Shown here piece by piece: positions 62,201 to 63,615 of a stretch of DNA of 64,000 nt (position 1 is its first letter; each line of letters begins with the position of its first letter). The notes under the pieces are model-generated. The model ran no database searches. It was given only the letters and a program-made list of their open reading frames with translations, and was not told where the DNA came from. The stretch covers positions 24,387,934 through 24,451,933 of the forward strand of contig OX621252.1 of NCBI GenBank assembly GCA_951640165.1, in the 5' to 3' direction. Source of the stretch: Pseudoips prasinana (Eukaryota > Arthropoda > Insecta > Lepidoptera > Nolidae). The position numbers were made by a program, and so were the translations under genes.

Positions 62201-63238
62201 AGGGTCGACTTCTCTGTCACACCTACAATAATATCTGTGCCTATACACATAGGCTTAGTCGATGCCACGTCAAGAAGCGTCAGTGGAAACATTTACAAAA
62301 TAAAAACGGGTTTATTGCCTACGTAATAAAGTCGCTGATAAGGTCAAACTGTGTCGTATGCTACTTAGATATTTTTATCTGTATGATTTAATTTATGGCA
62401 TAGTGTTACACGCGATAAGATCGAATACCAATATAGCATGACTTTAATAACTCTATACTTAGTACTGTCAGTGCGCCGATGCCGTGGATATATCGAAAAA
62501 TAGCTTAGGTATTATAGGTTATATATATATTTTTTTAAGACAACGTCCGCACTAGTTAAGCTAATCCCAGTGTCGTATTTAGAAATATATAAGTATATGT
62601 TTATCAGTTGTCCATACCATACTACAGGCTCTGACTAGTTTGGGATCAGACGGCAGTGTGTTAGTTGTCCCAAGAAGATATTATGTATTTAATTAGAAAG
62701 CACCCTTAATATATTATTATATTTACATAAGACTAGGTACTTATACGATCATGACATTTTTTTAATCTCTGTGTCGCGGGGTACTTTACAAACATATAAT
62801 AGATGGACACAAATTCATCCAGACTCAGAACAACTCACACAAATAATAATTGTCCGGTGGCGTGGGAATCGACCCCGGGACACAAACACAAAGCGGCGAG
62901 GCGACTTTATCGTATGGGTTACGGATTCCAGCCATATTTAATAAAATGTGTGAAGCCGTTTTCCACTTTTTCTTGTCTCTTGGGACTTTTTCTACAACGC
63001 CCTGTAAGTTCATTAACAAACATATTGTTTACAGCCGAAACCAGTACAACCTACCTCAGCGAAGCAGACGGCAGCGGCTCCGGCGTCATCTAGTGCCACG
63101 GATCTAAATGACCAAGTCGCCAAGCAAGGGGAATTGGTGCGCTTGCTGAAGACCGCTAAGGCCGAAAAGGCTAAAGTTGACGAGGCTGTCAAGTTGCTGT
63201 TGGAACTAAAAGCCAAATATAAGGCGGCGACTGGACAG
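8185..63238 (+). CDS. EPRS: Bifunctional glutamate/proline-tRNA ligase (EPRS), first 14 coding exons
   Basis: EPRS charges tRNA-Glu and tRNA-Pro in the cytosol and is a member of the metazoan multi-synthetase complex. Fourteen coding exons join in phase to 781 codons: a GST-like N-terminal domain (about 1-170), the class I GluRS core with the HIGH motif at 211-214 ([16 protein letters not shown]) and the KMSKS-like VLSKRK at 432-437, the beta-barrel anticodon-binding part (about 500-713), and the first WHEP tRNA-binding domain (from about 735). The sequence follows animal EPRS closely throughout. The start at 8185 fits a CCAAAATG context and the family N-terminus. Remaining WHEP repeats and class II ProRS lie beyond the right edge. 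Intron 13 (24268-63034) is 38,767 bp and houses an antisense kinase-like gene and many transposons. No frameshift or lost catalytic motif was seen. Confidence 0.96.
8309..8641 (+). CDS. EPRS: EPRS exon 2 (GST-like domain)
   Basis: It encodes [11 protein letters not shown] through [19 protein letters not shown], the GST C-like fold that docks EPRS in the multi-synthetase complex. It has 333 nt, acceptor TTTTGCAG, donor GTAAGA. Confidence 0.93.
8859..9006 (+). CDS. EPRS: EPRS exon 3 (end of GST-like domain)
   Basis: It encodes [20 protein letters not shown] and on to LDNLNKNST. It has 148 nt, acceptor TTTTTCAG, donor GTATGT. Confidence 0.9.
9439..9543 (+). CDS. EPRS: EPRS exon 4 (linker into GluRS core)
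   Basis: It encodes a short Gly/Gln-rich linker, then [20 protein letters not shown], the strand before the HIGH motif. It has 105 nt. Confidence 0.92.
9950..10175 (+). repeat. Degenerate dispersed repeat (5S-SINE body-like)
   Basis: The 3' part (GGGCAGTGGTTACCCTGGTG) matches the body of the 28000-28200 family. The 5' part is too diverged to place. Confidence 0.4.
10433..10635 (+). repeat. tRNA-derived SINE-A copy
   Basis: The head has box A-like TGGCCCAGCGGCTAAGA and box B GGGTTCGAGTCCC, then a body ending AATAGTTGTTCTGAGTCTGG and TAATTTGTGTCCGTCTATTA. Other copies are at 14936-15130, 20233-20428, 36458-36655 and 62536-62910. It sits in EPRS intron 4. Confidence 0.85.
10712..10838 (+). CDS. 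EPRS: EPRS exon 5 (HIGH motif)
   Basis: It encodes [17 protein letters not shown], the class I ATP-binding signature, and [13 protein letters not shown], the glutamate-site signature. It has 127 nt and ends at a codon boundary. Confidence 0.96.
10883..10957. repeat. Near-perfect 75-bp palindrome
   Basis: Two 36-bp arms (outer end GCCAATTAAGGGCCTATGCG) flank a 3-bp spacer with no mismatch that I can see. It lies 45 bp after EPRS exon 5, inside intron 5. Confidence 0.9.
10960..11558. other. EPRS intron 5 segment, no recognised feature
   Basis: AT-rich intron DNA without a coding frame or recognised repeat. Confidence 0.5.
11559..11790. repeat. Harbinger-like MITE family D, copy 1
   Basis: Inverted arms contain GGAGCGCAGCGGAGAG and TTTTATTAAGGCACTAGAAAA. 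The ends are eroded compared with copies at 14137-14375 and 16648-16885, and no clear target duplication is left. Confidence 0.8.
11860..12660. other. EPRS intron 5 segment with a tRNA-like fragment
   Basis: About 11868-11915 reads GCGGAGTGGTTAGATGCC, a tRNA box A-like SINE head that stops at a poly-T; no box B follows. The rest is AT-rich and unassigned. Confidence 0.45.
12703..12895 (+). CDS. EPRS: EPRS exon 6 (GluRS core)
   Basis: It encodes [14 protein letters not shown] through [17 protein letters not shown], matching the animal GluRS insertion helices. It has 193 nt, acceptor ATTTTCAG. Confidence 0.95.
13320..13512 (+). mobile_element. LINE 3' tail (CR1-like)
   Basis: It carries GGTCAGCAACACTTGTTTGC, CGACAACGCACCCGCGACTC and GATCACTTACCATCAGGTGA and ends in an A-run. 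A second copy is at 58020-58235. Both are 5'-truncated, as expected for non-LTR retrotransposition; the CR1 assignment is inference. Confidence 0.55.
14094..14932 (-). repeat. Dispersed element with GGTTCCGTA / TTGGCCGGTT ends, interrupted by a MITE
   Basis: It starts GGTTCCGTAGCCAAATGGC and ends ACTCGCACTTGGCCGG plus a T-run. An inverted, shorter relative is at 36943-37235. MITE D copy 2 (14137-14375) is inserted in it. A run of 17 C lies at about 14687-14703. Class is unresolved. Confidence 0.6.
14137..14375. repeat. Harbinger-like MITE family D, copy 2
   Basis: Ends are GGGTCAGCGCGGACCGAGAG and its complement. Flanks are ATA on the left and TTA on the right, consistent with a 3-bp TWA duplication with one mutation. 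It splits the element at 14094-14932. Confidence 0.85.
14936..15130 (-). repeat. tRNA-derived SINE-A copy
   Basis: On the minus strand the head carries box B GGGTTCGAGTCCCGC. It ends 70 bp before EPRS exon 7, so part of the exon's acceptor region lies next to SINE sequence. Confidence 0.88.
15200..15371 (+). CDS. EPRS: EPRS exon 7 (GluRS core)
   Basis: It encodes [25 protein letters not shown] and [11 protein letters not shown]. The acceptor is TTTACATAG and the donor GTACGT; the phase fits both neighbours although the exon has no long open frame from an ATG. Confidence 0.93.
15555..15668. repeat. MITE family C, left-truncated copy
   Basis: It matches the right part of 4334-4482 and ends CCTGGCGTCTGTAC. 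The left terminal repeat is missing. Confidence 0.7.
15757..15990 (+). repeat. tRNA-derived SINE-B copy
   Basis: The head has TTGGCGTGGTTGGTAGA and box B GGGTTCGATTCCC; the body has ATATTTGTGTGCATGAACAT and ends GCTCTGCTTAGTTTGGGA. It sits between EPRS exons 7 and 8. Other copies: 22026-22222, 22605-22835, 46155-46390 and the split copy at 33080-35688. Confidence 0.88.
16062..16220 (+). CDS. EPRS: EPRS exon 8 (GluRS core)
   Basis: It encodes [20 protein letters not shown] and [16 protein letters not shown], nearly identical to vertebrate EPRS. It has 159 nt. Confidence 0.96.
16648..16885. repeat. Harbinger-like MITE family D, copy 3
   Basis: Ends GGGTCAGCGCAGAC and its near complement are flanked by TTA on both sides, a 3-bp duplication typical of PIF/Harbinger elements. 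The three D copies lie within 5.4 kb of EPRS introns. Confidence 0.88.
16970..17234 (+). mobile_element. Non-autonomous Helitron
   Basis: The 3' end has the hairpin CGCGGGTAAAACCGCG followed by CAGCTAG and a flanking T, the standard Helitron terminus. The 5' boundary is approximate. A related inverted copy is at about 35795-36045. Confidence 0.7.
17597..17671 (+). CDS. EPRS: EPRS exon 9 (KMSKS-like motif)
   Basis: It encodes [26 protein letters not shown] is the KMSKS-equivalent ATP loop. It has 75 nt and ends inside a Trp codon completed by exon 10. Confidence 0.95.
17890..18060 (+). mobile_element. LINE 3' end with (ATG)n tail
   Basis: The translated sequence resembles the last residues of an RTE-like reverse transcriptase ORF ([10 protein letters not shown]...). 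It ends CCAGCAGTGGACGTCTTTC and a GATGATGATGAT tail. It is 5'-truncated. Confidence 0.65.
18497..19850 (+). pseudogene. Mariner transposase, interrupted by insertion
   Basis: The N-terminal half (18497-18768, from [13 protein letters not shown]) and the rest (19103-19850) would form one 339-residue DD34D transposase, but the 334-bp insert brings stops. Apart from the insert I noted only two residue differences from the intact copy: C for S in RRGCNAAQ and D for E in GLDALRH. The catalytic aspartates in [16 protein letters not shown] and APTDYYF are retained. Split as it is, no functional enzyme is expected. Confidence 0.9.
18769..19102. mobile_element. 334-bp insertion in a mariner, AGCTTT duplication, class unknown
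   Basis: AGCTTT stands on both sides (18763-18768 and 19097-19102). Inside, a segment with ATTAGTGAACTCTTGAG recurs about three times at 60-75-bp spacing (about 18806-18945). No terminal inverted repeats and no A-tail were seen. Confidence 0.75.
20233..20428 (-). repeat. tRNA-derived SINE-A copy
   Basis: It matches the copies at 14936-15130 and 36458-36655, with head at the right end (box B on the minus strand) and tail AAAGACAACGCTCGC at the left. Confidence 0.87.
20517..21575 (-). pseudogene. Decayed mariner-family transposase (second lineage)
   Basis: Reading from an ATG at 21575 it starts [20 protein letters not shown], then continues after frameshifts with [62 protein letters not shown] and [19 protein letters not shown], ending near EGAYFEGGK and a stop at 20517. 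It is clearly a different mariner subfamily from the 18310 copy. At least one frameshift near 21520 and another near 21270-21300 break it, plus a change near 20670. It lies in EPRS intron 9. Confidence 0.88.
21794..21938 (+). CDS. EPRS: EPRS exon 10 (stem-contact region)
   Basis: It encodes [20 protein letters not shown] and [17 protein letters not shown]. It has 145 nt and codon bias more GC-rich than its surroundings. Confidence 0.96.
22026..22222 (+). repeat. tRNA-derived SINE-B copy
   Basis: It has the same head (GGCCTGTTGGCGTGGTTGG) and body as the 15757 copy, with a short deletion after box B. It sits between EPRS exons 10 and 11. Confidence 0.87.
22331..22578 (+). CDS. EPRS: EPRS exon 11 (anticodon-binding beta-barrel)
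   Basis: It encodes [12 protein letters not shown] through [13 protein letters not shown] and [11 protein letters not shown]. It has 248 nt, acceptor TTCTAG, donor GTGAGT. Confidence 0.95.
22605..22835 (+). repeat. tRNA-derived SINE-B copy
   Basis: It follows EPRS exon 11 by about 25 bp. Box B is damaged (the GATT of GGGTTCGATTCCC is deleted) but the body and CTCTGCTTAGTTTGGGATCA end are intact. Confidence 0.85.
22873..23011. repeat. MITE family C, full copy
   Basis: Ends GTACAGACGCCAGCACAT and its complement (one mismatch). The arms are inverted over most of the 139 bp. Confidence 0.85.
23122..23329 (+). CDS. EPRS: EPRS exon 12 (anticodon-binding beta-barrel)
   Basis: It encodes [29 protein letters not shown] and [14 protein letters not shown]. 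It has 208 nt and ends in phase 0 before GTGAGT. Confidence 0.95.
23395..23562 (-). mobile_element. Helitron fragment lacking its 3' end
   Basis: The minus strand starts TCCTACTGATATTATAAAGG and runs to ACGCGGG, where the usual hairpin and CTAG terminus are lost. Related to 28489-28665. Confidence 0.55.
24079..24267 (+). CDS. EPRS: EPRS exon 13 (end of GluRS module)
   Basis: It encodes [31 protein letters not shown] and [11 protein letters not shown], where the GluRS half ends. Its donor GTAAGC opens the 38.8-kb intron. Confidence 0.95.
24480..24586. repeat. Small foldback element
   Basis: Arms at 24480-24527 and 24539-24586 (outer end AACTAAACTTGGTTAGG) are imperfect reverse complements. 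Confidence 0.75.
24795..25445 (+). mobile_element. LINE 3' tail split by a MITE
   Basis: Tail sequence CCCGTGGGTGTCGTAAAAGG to CCAGCAGTGAACGATATCAG (24795-24990) continues after 25421 with GGCTGATGATGATGATGA. MITE B sits between, with CAG duplicated at the join. Confidence 0.65.
24991..25421. repeat. MITE family B copy carrying its own insertion
   Basis: Ends GGCTCTACCGGCTAAGTCGC and complement. About 180 bp (about 25044-25219) interrupts the left arm, with TTCAAATAA on both sides of the insert, consistent with a 9-bp target duplication. Confidence 0.75.
25605..25775 (-). repeat. Degenerate SINE-D copy
   Basis: Related on the minus strand to 34024-34335: box B-like GGGTTCAAATTTCC at the right end, then a body with GAGAGCACGTAAAGCCGACG. 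Heavily diverged. Confidence 0.5.
26038..26104 (-). repeat. SINE-A fragment abutting a large inverted-repeat element
   Basis: It covers CCAGACTCAG to AATAGTTGTC of SINE-A and stops at 26104, where the element at 26106-27810 begins. Confidence 0.6.
26106..27810. mobile_element. 1.7-kb element with about 300-bp terminal inverted repeats
   Basis: Arms at 26106-26405 and 27513-27810 are reverse complements with few mismatches; outer ends are AAAATTTTGGTTTATTCCC. Each arm contains several GC-rich palindromic motifs of the type CCCCCGAAT..GGGGG. The 1.1-kb centre has no convincing ORF, so it is non-autonomous. Class is unknown; I did not find a clean target duplication. Confidence 0.85.
28000..28205 (+). 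repeat. Probable 5S-rRNA-derived SINE, best copy
   Basis: The 5' part reads GTAAGTTAAGCAACTAGGCT, then CGCGGTCAGT and GATAGGTGACCACC, in the order and spacing of the 5S rRNA internal promoter (box A, box C). A shared body follows (CTGAGCGTCTCCGTGCTTCG to GGGTAACCACTGCCCATA). Related copies: 5655-5870, 37675-37890, 49855-49985, 61545-61720 and about 62030-62195. The 5S origin is inferred from resemblance. Confidence 0.6.
28489..28665 (-). mobile_element. Non-autonomous Helitron (Lep1-like)
   Basis: On the minus strand it ends with hairpin GCGGGTAAAACCGC and GGGGCACAGCTAG before T. The 5' end is ACACTAACAATATAAAGGCG. Helitrons insert between A and T with no duplication. Confidence 0.75.
28670..29732. 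other. EPRS intron 13 segment, no recognised feature
   Basis: No coding frame or repeat family recognised. A frame near 29333-29557 has no similarity that I know. Confidence 0.5.
29733..30453. mobile_element. 721-bp non-autonomous Harbinger-like element
   Basis: Terminal repeats GGTGCAGCGCAGACG and complement, flanked by TTA on both sides (29730-29732 and 30454-30456). Sub-terminal GC-rich segments with CTTTTTG and GCGCG recur inverted. The ends resemble GGGTCAGCGCAGAC of MITE D. No transposase. Confidence 0.82.
30460..32120. other. EPRS intron 13 segment, no recognised feature
   Basis: AT-rich, no credible exon on either strand and no repeat family recognised. Confidence 0.5.
32125..32285. 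repeat. 161-bp MITE with ATA duplication
   Basis: Ends GGCCTCCTACGCACTATGCG and complement (one or two mismatches), flanked by ATA on both sides. A 3-bp TWA duplication again suggests PIF/Harbinger. Confidence 0.85.
32790..33029 (-). CDS. Nested kinase-like gene, exon 6 (kinase C-lobe, stop)
   Basis: It encodes [33 protein letters not shown] and ends FIHDLSA followed by [15 protein letters not shown] corresponds to the last conserved subdomain of CMGC kinases. Acceptor TTTTCAG. Confidence 0.9.
   Translation of the reverse strand, partial: PQEFSLVHEIKRNSILRDTLFRSYHNAWGKRMSSWQVTQDMDKLESLHGLLENMLVLDPRHRLPITFAAASDFIHDLSA
32790..49334 (-). CDS. Giant PRP4-like pseudokinase with tandem-repeat N-terminus, nested in EPRS intron
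   Basis: Six exons (49062-49334, 42507-44614, 38371-42429, 37999-38267, 37252-37613, 32790-33029) join without phase error to 2,436 codons with ATG and TAA. Residues 1-2115 are Asn/Lys/Thr/Ser/Glu-rich and look disordered, with about 20 copies of a 28-residue repeat at about 1492-2052. Residues 2116-2436 are a kinase domain closest to PRP4/PRPF4B, a CMGC splicing-factor kinase: shared features are G-x-FSN in the nucleotide loop, the Lys in YVLKIL (2144), [22 protein letters not shown] and [10 protein letters not shown]. It departs from an active kinase in the loop (NEGHFSN), catalytic loop (HSDINPRH; Asp2237 kept, Lys and Asn lost) and DFG (GFD, 2256-2258). I infer a pseudokinase. It lacks the RS-rich tail of true PRP4, so it is likely a diverged paralogue. 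Cellular role unknown. Confidence 0.88.
33160..35520. mobile_element. 2.36-kb non-autonomous DNA transposon with TATA duplication
   Basis: Inverted ends CAACGTGTAACAGAAAG and on to GAACGTAACTTAAGGGG (about 37 bp, one mismatch) are flanked by TATA on both sides (33156-33159, 35521-35524). Inside, a module starting GGTTCCCTGTAACGACAT occurs twice (from 33499 and 34341). No transposase ORF. A 4-bp duplication would suit Sola-like elements, but I cannot assign it. Confidence 0.85.
34024..34335 (+). repeat. tRNA-derived SINE-D copy
   Basis: Head with TTGGTCTAGCGGTAGCGTG and box B GGGTTCAAATCCC, then a body with CAGTATCAGCCCGAAGTCTG and GAGAGCACGTAAAGCCGTCG. It sits between the two internal modules of the 2.36-kb element. 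Confidence 0.8.
35795..36045 (-). mobile_element. Non-autonomous Helitron, inverted
   Basis: Its left end is the 3' terminus (GCTGTGCCCCGCGGCTTTAGC on complement gives the hairpin region); the body matches 16970-17234. The far boundary is approximate. Confidence 0.6.
36118..36222. repeat. MITE family B, right half
   Basis: It matches the right arm ending GACTTAGCCGGTAGAGCCCC and runs straight into a SINE-B body (36222-36375, CAGGACAGATATTTGTGTGC), so it appears to have inserted into that SINE. Confidence 0.7.
36222..36375 (+). repeat. SINE-B 3' body without its head
   Basis: It runs from CAGGACAGATATTTG to CTCTGCTTAGTTTGGGATCA. The head is missing, replaced by the MITE B half on the left. 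Confidence 0.75.
36458..36655 (-). repeat. tRNA-derived SINE-A copy
   Basis: A full-length copy with box B GGGTTCGAGTCCCGC on the minus strand and tail AAAGACAACGCCCGC. Confidence 0.88.
36712..36935 (+). repeat. tRNA-derived SINE-C copy
   Basis: Head GCTCTAGTGATTAGTAACCC, box B-like CGTTCGATGCCC, body ending CAGGCTCTGCCTAGTTTGGG. Other copies: 52296-52525, 60800-60905 (head), 47885-48150 (degenerate), 62577-62690 (3' part). Confidence 0.8.
36943..37235 (+). repeat. Dispersed element related to 14094-14932, inverted
   Basis: It starts ACCGGCCAAGTGCTAGGCGG and ends GGTACGGAATCC, opposite in orientation to the 14094 copy and shorter. It ends 17 bp from the exon 5 donor of the nested gene. Confidence 0.6.
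37252..37613 (-). CDS. Nested kinase-like gene, exon 5 (degraded catalytic loop, GFD, APE)
   Basis: It encodes [39 protein letters not shown] and [14 protein letters not shown]. Compared with PRP4, the loop Lys and Asn are replaced, DFG reads GFD, while APE and the LFP..NN insert are kept. It ends in phase 0. Confidence 0.92.
37675..37890 (-). repeat. Probable 5S-rRNA-derived SINE copy
   Basis: The minus strand contains CGTAAGTGATTGGTAAGG, CGCGGTCAGCCCATAGATGG and GTGACC, then the shared body. It sits in intron 4 of the nested kinase-like gene. Confidence 0.6.
37999..38267 (-). CDS. Nested kinase-like gene, exon 4 (kinase N-lobe and hinge)
   Basis: It encodes [29 protein letters not shown] and [20 protein letters not shown], aligning with PRP4 from helix C to the catalytic loop. 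Helix C looks shortened. It ends with one base of the catalytic Asp codon. Confidence 0.9.
38371..42429 (-). CDS. Nested kinase-like gene, exon 3 (28-residue repeats, kinase N-lobe start)
   Basis: This 4,059-nt exon stays open throughout. It holds a long Lys/Thr/Asn/Ser-rich stretch with acidic patches such as [13 protein letters not shown] motifs, then about 20 repeats of [20 protein letters not shown] plus GENANNIV, and ends with the kinase start: [18 protein letters not shown] and YVLKIL. The donor is GTAAGT. Confidence 0.92.
38655..40335 (-). repeat. About 20 tandem 84-bp coding repeats
   Basis: The unit encodes 28 residues with the invariant core IHSK and conserved T(K/N)xGEN; I count 20 IHSK occurrences. 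Copies are highly similar in DNA as well as protein, and one near the upstream end is irregular. Unit length divisible by three keeps the frame. Confidence 0.93.
42507..44614 (-). CDS. Nested kinase-like gene, exon 2 (low-complexity)
   Basis: It encodes about 703 residues from [13 protein letters not shown] to TPNLR, mostly Lys/Asn/Glu/Ser/Thr. It contains a basic patch (RKRPRKKTK) followed by an acidic Ser stretch ([10 protein letters not shown]), and an imperfect repeat of about 45 residues around TNRxxEnxKEE..FC. Acceptor TTTTTCAG, donor GTAAGT. Confidence 0.88.
46155..46390 (+). repeat. tRNA-derived SINE-B copy
   Basis: Head CTGGCAAATGCTTGCTTTTC, box B GGCTCGATTCCC, body to AGTTTGGGATCAGATGGCCG. 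It follows a SINE-D body directly. Confidence 0.85.
46758..46932. repeat. Foldback element
   Basis: Arms 46758-46806 and 46887-46932 (GGAAGTACTAAACTTAATAT and complement) are reverse complements over about 45 bp. Confidence 0.8.
47476..47592 (-). mobile_element. LINE 3' end, 5'-truncated
   Basis: The minus strand matches the 17890-18060 tail (CCAGCAGTGGACGTCTTTC) and ends in (ATG)n at the left side. Confidence 0.65.
48341..48517 (-). mobile_element. Non-autonomous Helitron (Lep1-like)
   Basis: The minus strand runs from TCACACTAATATTATAAATG to a GGTAAAACCGTGGGG end and CACAGCTAG, flanked by A and T. Confidence 0.78.
49062..49334 (-). CDS. Nested kinase-like gene, exon 1
   Basis: It starts [15 protein letters not shown] and encodes 91 residues rich in Asn, Tyr and Pro. 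It ends in phase 0 (GTA AAT CAC) at GTAAGT. The start is the first ATG of the open frame; no 5' UTR exon could be identified. Confidence 0.8.
49855..49985 (-). repeat. Degenerate 5S-SINE-type body
   Basis: It contains the body motif GTCGGTCCCGGCTGTAATCA on the minus strand; the 5S-like part is eroded. Confidence 0.4.
50391..51672 (-). mobile_element. Intact mariner element (cecropia-like)
   Basis: 1,282 bp with inverted repeats starting GGTCTTTACCTATGAAATTG at both ends and TA on each side. The transposase ORF is uninterrupted, so the copy may be recently active. It lies in EPRS intron 13, about 1.1 kb upstream of the nested kinase-like gene start. Confidence 0.95.
50466..51485 (-). CDS. Mariner transposase, intact DD34D
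   Basis: This Tc1/mariner-family transposase would cut and paste its element at TA sites in the nucleus. From [15 protein letters not shown] it is 339 residues, normal for mariner; an upstream in-frame ATG at 51524 would add 13 residues but lies before the conserved start. The N-terminal half has two helix-turn-helix units ([17 protein letters not shown] linker, [15 protein letters not shown]). The catalytic triad is D in VTCDEKW, D in LLHDNARPH and D in PTDYYF, with 34 residues between the last two. The C-terminus reads [14 protein letters not shown]. No stops or frameshifts. A broken sister copy is at 18310-19925. Confidence 0.94.
   Translation of the reverse strand: MDTLKIRVIMEYEYRRGSNAAQAARNINDVYGANTTNQRTTCYWFARFRSGNFDLKNEPRGRPKTLVDNDELKAVVEADDTQSTAELAAAFDVSVKTILVHLRQIGKVKKLDKWVPHELNDRQREVRVETCLALLNRHTNEGILNRIVTCDEKWILFDNRKRSASWLDPGSAPKQCPKRKLTPRKVMVTVWWSSAGVIHHSFLPNGVSITADVYCEELSTMMEKLAHLQPALVNRSSPLLLHDNARPHTAQQTVSKLQELGLEALRHPPYSPDLAPTDYYFFQNLDNFLAGKKFNTREAVQNAFEEFVASRPADFFKKGINKLPLRWQRCIDCMGDYFD
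52016..52192 (+). mobile_element. Non-autonomous Helitron (Lep1-like)
   Basis: It starts TCCTACTAATATTATTAAGG after an A and ends with hairpin GCGGGTAAAACCGCG and CACAGCTCG before T (CTAG mutated to CTCG). Confidence 0.75.
52296..52525 (+). repeat. tRNA-derived SINE-C copy
   Basis: Head CCTATTGGTCTAGTCGTTAG, damaged box B, body ending GGCTCTGCCTAGTTTGGGAT. Confidence 0.75.
53010..53135 (+). mobile_element. LINE 3' end with (TATG)n tail
   Basis: The frame ends [20 protein letters not shown] followed by a stop, as at the C-terminus of a non-LTR element polyprotein, then a short TATG repeat. Confidence 0.6.
53200..53832 (+). mobile_element. 5'-truncated Tc1-like transposon
   Basis: It contains the C-terminal third of a transposase and a 3' end of the type GCGCGATTTTTTTGACGCCG before ACTGTAG. 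The 5' end and N-terminal coding part are gone. Confidence 0.75.
53210..53560 (+). pseudogene. Tc1-like transposase, C-terminal fragment
   Basis: The frame gives [32 protein letters not shown] and [20 protein letters not shown], which contain the second Asp and the final Glu of the DDE/D triad. The first catalytic Asp is missing with the N-terminus. After about 53510 the family C-terminus ([13 protein letters not shown]) continues in another frame, so a frameshift is present. Not functional. Confidence 0.87.
54173..54441 (+). mobile_element. Non-autonomous Helitron, second type
   Basis: It starts TCTATATATATAAAAATCAA after A and ends ACGTACCGGGCCGCTAG before T. The body (GATTTAGCTCATTTTGGTC) differs from the Lep1-like copies. 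Confidence 0.72.
54468..54544. repeat. Palindrome with 33-bp arms
   Basis: Arms ATAACATGCATGCCGTGACG... and complement flank a spacer of about 10 bp, nearly perfect. Confidence 0.85.
55560..55636. repeat. Palindrome with 34-bp arms
   Basis: Arms at 55560-55593 and 55603-55636 (TTTTTATCGCGGCATTCAAT core) match with one mismatch around a 9-bp spacer. Confidence 0.88.
55640..57990. other. EPRS intron 13 segment, almost no recognised feature
   Basis: AT-rich DNA. A degenerate LINE 3' tail is visible around 56835-56930 (CACCAGTGGATGTCATTCAG). No credible exon. Confidence 0.5.
58020..58235 (+). mobile_element. LINE 3' tail (CR1-like)
   Basis: It shares CCGGCAACGCACCCGCGACT and GTGATCACTTACCATCAGGT with 13320-13512 and ends in an A-rich run. 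Confidence 0.58.
58240..60470. other. EPRS intron 13 segment, no recognised feature
   Basis: No gene or shared repeat recognised. A short palindrome CTAGTTTGATTGCGATCAAC sits near 59185, and an AT dinucleotide tract follows at about 60470-60505. Confidence 0.5.
60513..60748 (-). repeat. tRNA-derived SINE (family 1)
   Basis: Nearly identical to 505-745, same orientation, with box B GGTTCGAATCC on the minus strand. The high similarity suggests recent activity. Confidence 0.87.
60800..60905 (+). repeat. SINE-C head
   Basis: CCTATTGGTCTAGTGGTTAA and box B GGGTTCGGTCCCC are present; the 3' body is lost. Confidence 0.75.
61088..61256 (-). mobile_element. Non-autonomous Helitron
   Basis: The minus strand starts TCTACTATATAAAAATAAGT after A and ends GGTAACACCGCGGGGCACAG then CTAG before T. 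Confidence 0.75.
61545..61920 (+). repeat. 5S-SINE-type copy followed by a SINE-D copy
   Basis: 61545-61720 matches the 28000-28205 family (CTGAGCGTCTCCGTGATTCG, GGTGGGTAACCACTGCCCAT). 61745-61920 carries box B GGATTCAAATCCCGG and a SINE-D body with GCGGTGTTACATGCC. Confidence 0.55.
62030..62195 (-). repeat. Degenerate 5S-SINE-type copy
   Basis: The minus strand has CCGTAACTGTTTGGTGAGG, CGCGGTCACTGTATAGATGG and GTGA in the same order as the 28000 copy. Confidence 0.5.
62536..62910 (-). repeat. SINE-A copy interrupted by a SINE-C 3' fragment
   Basis: SINE-A pieces are 62536-62576 and about 62764-62910. The insert (about 62577-62763) starts with SINE-C 3' sequence; AATCCCAGTGTCG on its left and AATCTCTGTGTCG on its right look like a 13-bp target duplication with two changes. 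Confidence 0.7.
63035..63238 (+). CDS. EPRS: EPRS exon 14 (first WHEP domain)
   Basis: After an Ala/Ser-rich linker it encodes [34 protein letters not shown] and AATGQ, a WHEP helix-turn-helix that binds tRNA. It has 204 nt, starts and ends in phase 0, so it could also be skipped without frameshift. Confidence 0.93.
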
Positions 63239-63246
63239 GTGAGTAA

Positions 63247-63437
63247 TCACACTAATATTATAAAGCTGAAAGTTTGTGAGTGTGTGACTGTGTGAGTGTA
63301 TGTTTGTTACTTCTTCACGGCTAAACGGCTGGAGCGATTTTTACAAAATTTGGTATAGAGTTAGATGACACCCTGGATTAACACATAGGCTATAATTTTT
63401 AAAGTTTAACGCGGGTAAAACCGCGGGGCACAGCTAG
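63247..63437 (+). mobile_element. Non-autonomous Helitron (Lep1-like), first of a pair
   Basis: It starts TCACACTAATATTATAAAGC after A, 9 bp past the EPRS exon 14 end, and finishes with hairpin CGCGGGTAAAACCGCG, then CACAGCTAG before T. Confidence 0.85.
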
Positions 63438-63445
63438 TATTAATA

Positions 63446-63615
63446 TCAAAATGAAAGTTTGTGACTGTGTGAGTGTGTATGTTTGTTACTTCTTCACGTC
63501 TAAACGGCTGGAGCGATTTTAATTTAATTTGGTATAGAGTTGGTGACACCCTGGATTAACACATAGGCTATAATTTTTAAAGTTTAACGGGGGTAAAACC
63601 TCGGGGCACAGCTAG
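63446..63615 (+). mobile_element. Non-autonomous Helitron (Lep1-like), second of a pair
   Basis: It starts TCAAAATGAAAGTTTGTG and ends CACAGCTAG before T; the hairpin is weakened (GGGGGTAAAACCTCG). It lies head-to-tail with the previous copy, 8 bp apart. Confidence 0.8.

Larger units (their letters stand above)
24268..63034 (+). other. EPRS: 38.8-kb intron 13 of EPRS
   Basis: The span between the EPRS exon 13 donor (GTAAGC) and exon 14 acceptor (TTTACAG) holds a complete antisense kinase-like gene, an intact mariner and most of the repeats in the window. All other EPRS introns here are under 4.2 kb. Confidence 0.9.
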
